Source: Bacteroidales bacterium UBA3724 (GTDB lineage Bacteria; Bacteroidota; Bacteroidia; Bacteroidales; P3). Taken from it: 9,431 nucleotides of DNA. Positions 6,516 through 9,431 of the stretch are shown here, one piece after another. The notes under the pieces were generated by a model. That model worked only from the letters and a program-made list of their open reading frames with translations, ran no database searches and was not told where the DNA came from. Positions within the stretch are counted from its first letter, which is position 1. Each line of letters begins with the position of its first letter. The position numbers and the translations under genes were made by a program. The DNA lies in assembly GCA_002371315.1 (NCBI GenBank), contig DFHL01000085.1, positions 7,710 to 17,140 of the forward strand, given 5' to 3'.

Positions 6516-7634
6516 ATGAAAACGCTGCGCATTTCAGCTTCGGTGCTTAAAATCCTTGCCGGAGTAATGTTCCTTATTTCGGCGGTGTCGAAGTATATCA
6601 CCATCGACGCCTTCGAGATGTACGTCTACAGTTTCGGCCTTTTCCCGATGGTGCTCAGCTTCTACCTGGCACGCCTTGTGATAGCCTTCGAGCTGATACT
6701 TGCCGCGGCCCTCATCTCGCATCGCAACCATCGCTTCACACTGCTGGCATCGCTGCTGTTTCTGCTTTGCTTTGTGGTGTTCCTCACCTATGCCCACCTC
6801 GTAGGCCGCACCGACAACTGCCACTGTTTCGGCGACTTGATCCCCTTCTCGCCGGTGCAGTCTATCCTCAAAAACGCGGCCCTTATCCTTGTGCTGCTCT
6901 TCGTCTACAAGTATGCGCCGCAGGATTGGCACCCGCGCTGGTGGCTTGTGGCGCTTGTGTACATAGCGACAGGTGTCGTTATGTATCTGTATATGACAAA
7001 GATACTTTTCGTCCGCGACCTGCTTTCGATGGTACTGATGCTCGTGATGCTCTGTGTGGGCATTCTGGCATCGCTGCCCTTCTACGGCCGATGGTATGTC
7101 ACTGCGGCCCTTATACTTACGCCCATCGTCACCGTCTTCATCCTCACGCCGCCCGACAGCTGGTTCTATCGCAACAGCGACGAGCGCTACGACGCCGAGT
7201 TGTTCCAGCAGCAACTCCGTCCCTACGAGGCTGTTTCCGAAGGCGATACGGTGGCAGCTCCGGCCCTTGCCGGACGCGGTCTTGACGAGGGCCGCCAGAT
7301 CGTGACCTTCTTCAGCCCCAAGTGCGGCTACTGCCAGCTTGCGGCCGAAAAGATATGCACGATAGCAGACCGCTACAATCTCGATACCAGTCGTATAACA
7401 TACGTCTTCCCCATCGTCAAGGACACAACAGCCTACGCCGGCTTCTACGAGCATTCGCGCTCGCCGCACTACAACGAGGTCCGTATCGACAAGGAGCTCT
7501 TCGTGCGCATCACGCGGGCGTCGTTCCCCATAGTGCTGCTGCTCGACGACGGCCAGACCGTGGCCTCGTATGCCTATCGCAACATCGACGAAGGGATGAT
7601 AAAAGATTTTTTGACCGTTGAAAGTGAAAATTAG
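6516..7634 (+). CDS. DoxX/MauE-like membrane protein fused to a thioredoxin-like domain
   Basis: A 372-residue inner-membrane protein, probably a thiol-disulfide oxidoreductase. The N-terminal half resembles DoxX/MauE-type proteins: segments at about 10-30, 38-68 and 73-96, then NCHCFG at 101-106 (Cys102, Cys104), a site that often reads CGCFG in MauE-like proteins. Further segments follow at about 113-133, 142-160, 168-189 and 192-211. The C-terminal part (about 240-372) looks like a thioredoxin fold: strand IVTFFSPK, active site CGYC at 270-273, and a likely cis-Pro at 338 (SFPIVLLLDDG). Seven segments and a basic start leave the exact topology uncertain, but this family places the thioredoxin domain outside the cytoplasm. 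An extra Cys281 follows the active site. The gene lies between small lipoprotein genes with CxC motifs, which suggests these as redox partners. Similar fusions occur across Bacteroidota; their substrates are not clear to me. Confidence 0.85.
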   Translation: MKTLRISASVLKILAGVMFLISAVSKYITIDAFEMYVYSFGLFPMVLSFYLARLVIAFELILAAALISHRNHRFTLLASLLFLLCFVVFLTYAHLVGRTDNCHCFGDLIPFSPVQSILKNAALILVLLFVYKYAPQDWHPRWWLVALVYIATGVVMYLYMTKILFVRDLLSMVLMLVMLCVGILASLPFYGRWYVTAALILTPIVTVFILTPPDSWFYRNSDERYDAELFQQQLRPYEAVSEGDTVAAPALAGRGLDEGRQIVTFFSPKCGYCQLAAEKICTIADRYNLDTSRITYVFPIVKDTTAYAGFYEHSRSPHYNEVRIDKELFVRITRASFPIVLLLDDGQTVASYAYRNIDEGMIKDFLTVESEN

Positions 7635-7827
7635 GATATTAGCCTTGGGCCTGGTGGCGATGCTGCTGGCCAGCTCGTGCGGCAAGACGTGCCGCTGCTA
7701 CGCCTATGACGGCTCCGTTGACGAGTTCGACATCAGCGAGCTCGAAGCCAACGACGAAGTCTGCGAAGACAAGGAAAACATCAATTTCGGCCTCAAGTAT
7801 TCTATTTGCGAACGTGTAGTTTTCTGA
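7618..7827 (+). CDS. Small cysteine-patterned lipoprotein C (69 aa), function unknown
   Basis: The last and smallest lipoprotein of the operon. It has a basic start, a hydrophobic core and lipobox-like LASSC ending at Cys21. The mature part has Cys-Arg-Cys at 25-27, Cys49 in VCED and Cys64 in SICE, the same four-Cys layout as lipoproteins A and B. KTCRC and VCED closely echo RTCRC and VCED of A. The start is not an ATG: TTG 7618 (used here) lies 17 bases inside the membrane-protein gene, and GTG 7624 would give a protein two residues shorter with an equally good signal peptide. Either way the gene is translationally coupled. Its 3' end overlaps the opposite-strand flippase gene by 26 bp, so its last eight codons also encode the flippase C-terminus. 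The clear signal peptide and Cys pattern argue that it is real despite its size. Confidence 0.8.
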   Translation: MKVKIRILALGLVAMLLASSCGKTCRCYAYDGSVDEFDISELEANDEVCEDKENINFGLKYSICERVVF

Positions 7828-9289
7828 GCACTTTTGCCAGCAACGCCCTCTCGTTGAATGCCATAACGGCAACAAAGACGAGCAGCAGCAGCACGTTGGG
7901 CAGCATCTGAGCGCCCGTGTCGGTGCCTATGGCCGCCATAGCCGCAAACAGCGCCAGCGCCAGCGCGAAATAGCCGCCTATGGCCTTCAGGGGGTAGGGC
8001 ACAGGATTGTAGTGCTGCCCAATGAAATAGCTCAGCACCATACAGACCCCGTAGCCGCAGAAGCCGCCCCACGCGCAGGCCATATAGCCCACGCGCGGCA
8101 CAAAAATGATGTTGACAGCCAGCAGCACGACGCATCCGATGCCCGACAGGATGGCACCCCAAAAGGTCTTGGCAATCAGCTTGTACCAGAACGAAAGGTT
8201 GAAATATATGCCCATAAATATTTCGGCCATCATCACTATCGGCACCGCCCGCAGGCCCTCCCAATAGCGCGGCGCGATGATGTGTTTCAGCAGCGGCATA
8301 AAGGCCACCACAGCCAGAAAAGCCAGCAGGGTCACCATAACGAAGTACTTCATAACCAGCGCCTGGCTCTCCTTGCTGTCGCGCCCCTGTCCCTGAGCAA
8401 AGACAAAGGGCTCGTAGGCATAGCGGAACGCCTGCGTAATCATCGCCATAATCATTGCAATCTTGATGCAGGCGCCATAGATGCCCAGCTGCGCGTCGCC
8501 TTCCTCGCCGGGCACCAGGAAGCGGTAGCAGATCTTGTCGGCCACCTGGTTCAGTATGCCCGCCAGTCCCAGCAGCAGCAGGGGCCACGTGTAGCGCAGC
8601 ATCTGGCGCACCAGGGTCCAGTCGACGCCGGCCCGCATCTGGCGCAGCTCGGGAATGAAGGCCAGCGTGATGGGAGCGGTGCAAATCAGGTTGATGAGGA
8701 AGATGTAAAGCACCTGGTTGTCAGGGGTGTACCATCCCGCCAGGGCTGGATGCGACACCGCCAGGCGCGGCGCGGCGACGAAGACAAAAAGGTTGATTCC
8801 GATGTTGCAAAAGATGAACAGCAGCTTGAGGAAAGCGAACTTCCAGGCGCGCCCCTGATAGCGCAGATAGGCGAACAGGATGGCCTGGAAAGCGTCGAAG
8901 GCCACAACGGTGGCCATAATGCGCAGATATTCAGGATGATCGGTATAGCCCAGCGCGCCCGATACGGGGCCGATGAAGAGGTTGACCGCCAGGACGAACA
9001 GCAGCGCCACCGAACCCACCATCCACAGCGCCGTCGAAAACACCGTGCCGCTGCGCTCGCGCTGCCGGTTGGCGAAGTAGAAGAACGTGGTCTCCATACC
9101 GAAAGTCAGCAGCACCAGCAGCAGCGCCGTGTAGGCGTAGATGTTGGTGACGATGCCGTATTTGCCCGAGCTCACCAGCGTGTAGGTGTAGAGCGGGACA
9201 AGCAGATAGTTCAGAAAGCGGCCCACGATTGAGCTCAGGCCGTAGACCATCGAGTCCGAAAGAAGTTTTTTCAATGACGTGCTACCCAT
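7802..9289 (-). CDS. Polysaccharide/oligosaccharide flippase (Wzx-like, MOP superfamily)
   Basis: A 495-residue integral membrane protein of the polysaccharide-transporter (RfbX/Wzx-like) group, which moves undecaprenyl-linked glycans across the inner membrane. I count 14 hydrophobic segments, the usual number. The N-terminus (SLKKLLSDSMVYGLSSIVGRF) is typical: a short basic-amphipathic start, then a first helix with a Gly-Leu-Ser pattern and a following LVPLYTYTL. Charged residues within helices, such as NQVADKICYRFL in the middle and RYAYEPF after segment 8, are common in this family. The substrate (O-antigen, capsule or another lipid-linked glycan) cannot be told. A TTG at 9298 would add three residues, but ATG 9289 is the natural start. 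No glycosyltransferase lies next to it here. It converges on, and overlaps, lipoprotein C, so the two genes have no terminator space between them. Confidence 0.9.
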   Translation of the reverse strand: MGSTSLKKLLSDSMVYGLSSIVGRFLNYLLVPLYTYTLVSSGKYGIVTNIYAYTALLLVLLTFGMETTFFYFANRQRERSGTVFSTALWMVGSVALLFVLAVNLFIGPVSGALGYTDHPEYLRIMATVVAFDAFQAILFAYLRYQGRAWKFAFLKLLFIFCNIGINLFVFVAAPRLAVSHPALAGWYTPDNQVLYIFLINLICTAPITLAFIPELRQMRAGVDWTLVRQMLRYTWPLLLLGLAGILNQVADKICYRFLVPGEEGDAQLGIYGACIKIAMIMAMITQAFRYAYEPFVFAQGQGRDSKESQALVMKYFVMVTLLAFLAVVAFMPLLKHIIAPRYWEGLRAVPIVMMAEIFMGIYFNLSFWYKLIAKTFWGAILSGIGCVVLLAVNIIFVPRVGYMACAWGGFCGYGVCMVLSYFIGQHYNPVPYPLKAIGGYFALALALFAAMAAIGTDTGAQMLPNVLLLLVFVAVMAFNERALLAKVLRKLHVRK

Positions 9290-9308
9290 ATTGTTCAACG
9301 ATTGTCGT

Positions 9309-9316
9309 CAAGGATA
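9309..9316 (-). promoter_or_regulatory. Weak -7 box candidate for the flippase gene
   Basis: On the minus strand TATCCTTG (9316 down to 9309) matches TAnnTTTG with one change. It would start transcription close to 9302, giving a very short leader before ATG 9289. The best T-rich element upstream (TTTT at about 9336-9333) is only 16 bases away instead of 19-21, so the promoter is uncertain. Confidence 0.3.
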
Positions 9317-9350
9317 ACACAAAACCGGCCGAAAAATTATGCCGACTCCG

Positions 9351-9390
9351 AAAAAAATCGTCGCCGCCCGAGCCCTTTCCGCCCCCGACG
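9351..9390 (-). terminator. Possible terminator upstream of the flippase gene (minus strand)
   Basis: Read on the minus strand, CGTCG (9390-9386) and CGACG (9363-9359) form a 5-bp stem around a 22-base G-rich loop. They are followed by A and then seven T (9357-9351). The T run is good, but the stem is short and the loop long. It would end transcription of a gene to the right, one possible end of which is at 9414. Confidence 0.3.
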
Positions 9391-9413
9391 CAAGGCGCTC
9401 CAGACGAGGACTT

Positions 9414-9431
9414 TCACTGCCCGTTGTACAG
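9414..9431 (-). CDS. Possible 3' tail of another minus-strand gene (five codons)
   Basis: The minus strand from 9431 reads Leu-Tyr-Asn-Gly-Gln-stop (TGA at 9416-9414). The codons used (CTG, TAC, AAC, CAG) suit this genome, and a terminator-like T run follows. With only five codons visible this could be chance, and no identity can be given. Confidence 0.15.
   Translation of the reverse strand: MYNGQ

Noticed and set aside
6534..7685. Minus-strand open frame opposite the DoxX/MauE-thioredoxin gene (383 codons)
   Set aside because: Charged, His- and Glu-rich shadow translation without membrane or catalytic motifs.
8012..9232. Plus-strand open frame opposite the flippase (406 codons)
   Set aside because: His-, Gln- and Asp-rich antisense of hydrophobic codons; the minus strand gives a convincing 14-segment flippase.
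9337..9430. Minus-strand frame ending at TAA 9337, with a basic Arg-rich tail
   Set aside because: It uses CGG, CGA and GGG codons that are uncommon in the real genes here, and it would read through the terminator-like T run.
9424..9430. TTGTACA near the right end, similar to the TGTACA repeat at the left end
   Set aside because: A 6-bp match is expected by chance; no second copy or longer match is present.

Overview
The window looks like a chromosomal segment of a GC-rich member of the Bacteroidota, most likely Bacteroidales. Four things support this. Start codons follow A-rich leaders rather than Shine-Dalgarno sequences. One -33/-7 promoter carries a perfect TAnnTTTG box. The DUF4412-type and DoxX/MauE-thioredoxin proteins are typical of the phylum. 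Small lipoproteins are abundant. I cannot fix the family or genus from sequence alone.

Layout from left to right. Positions 1-213 are a non-coding leader that opens with a perfect 11-bp tandem repeat containing TGTACA. Next is murF (214-1620), which makes the last cytoplasmic peptidoglycan precursor peptide. A 105-bp gap with a small hairpin and a candidate promoter leads to a secreted DUF4412-like protein (1726-2475). A strong GC hairpin separates that gene from ftsK (2561-5206), the septal DNA translocase. An O-methyltransferase gene (from 5203) overlaps the ftsK stop codon. A clear Bacteroidota promoter (5854-5885) then starts a compact four-gene operon (5921-7827). On the opposite strand, a 14-segment polysaccharide flippase (7802-9289) converges on that operon and overlaps its last gene by 26 bp. 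The last 130 bases are the flippase leader, a possible terminator and perhaps the tail of one more minus-strand gene.

The left two thirds are envelope and division housekeeping: peptidoglycan precursor synthesis and chromosome translocation. The notable part is 5921-7827. It holds three very small lipoproteins of different sequence that share one layout: a lipobox Cys, a Cys-x-Cys motif 4-8 residues later, then a Cys-Glu, then one more Cys. They surround a membrane protein with a Cys-His-Cys-Phe-Gly motif between membrane helices and a C-terminal thioredoxin-like domain with a CGYC centre. I read this as a candidate envelope thiol-disulfide (or metal-handling) system in which the lipoproteins are clients or partners of the membrane oxidoreductase. 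That reading is inference; the cysteine patterns and the operon structure are directly visible.
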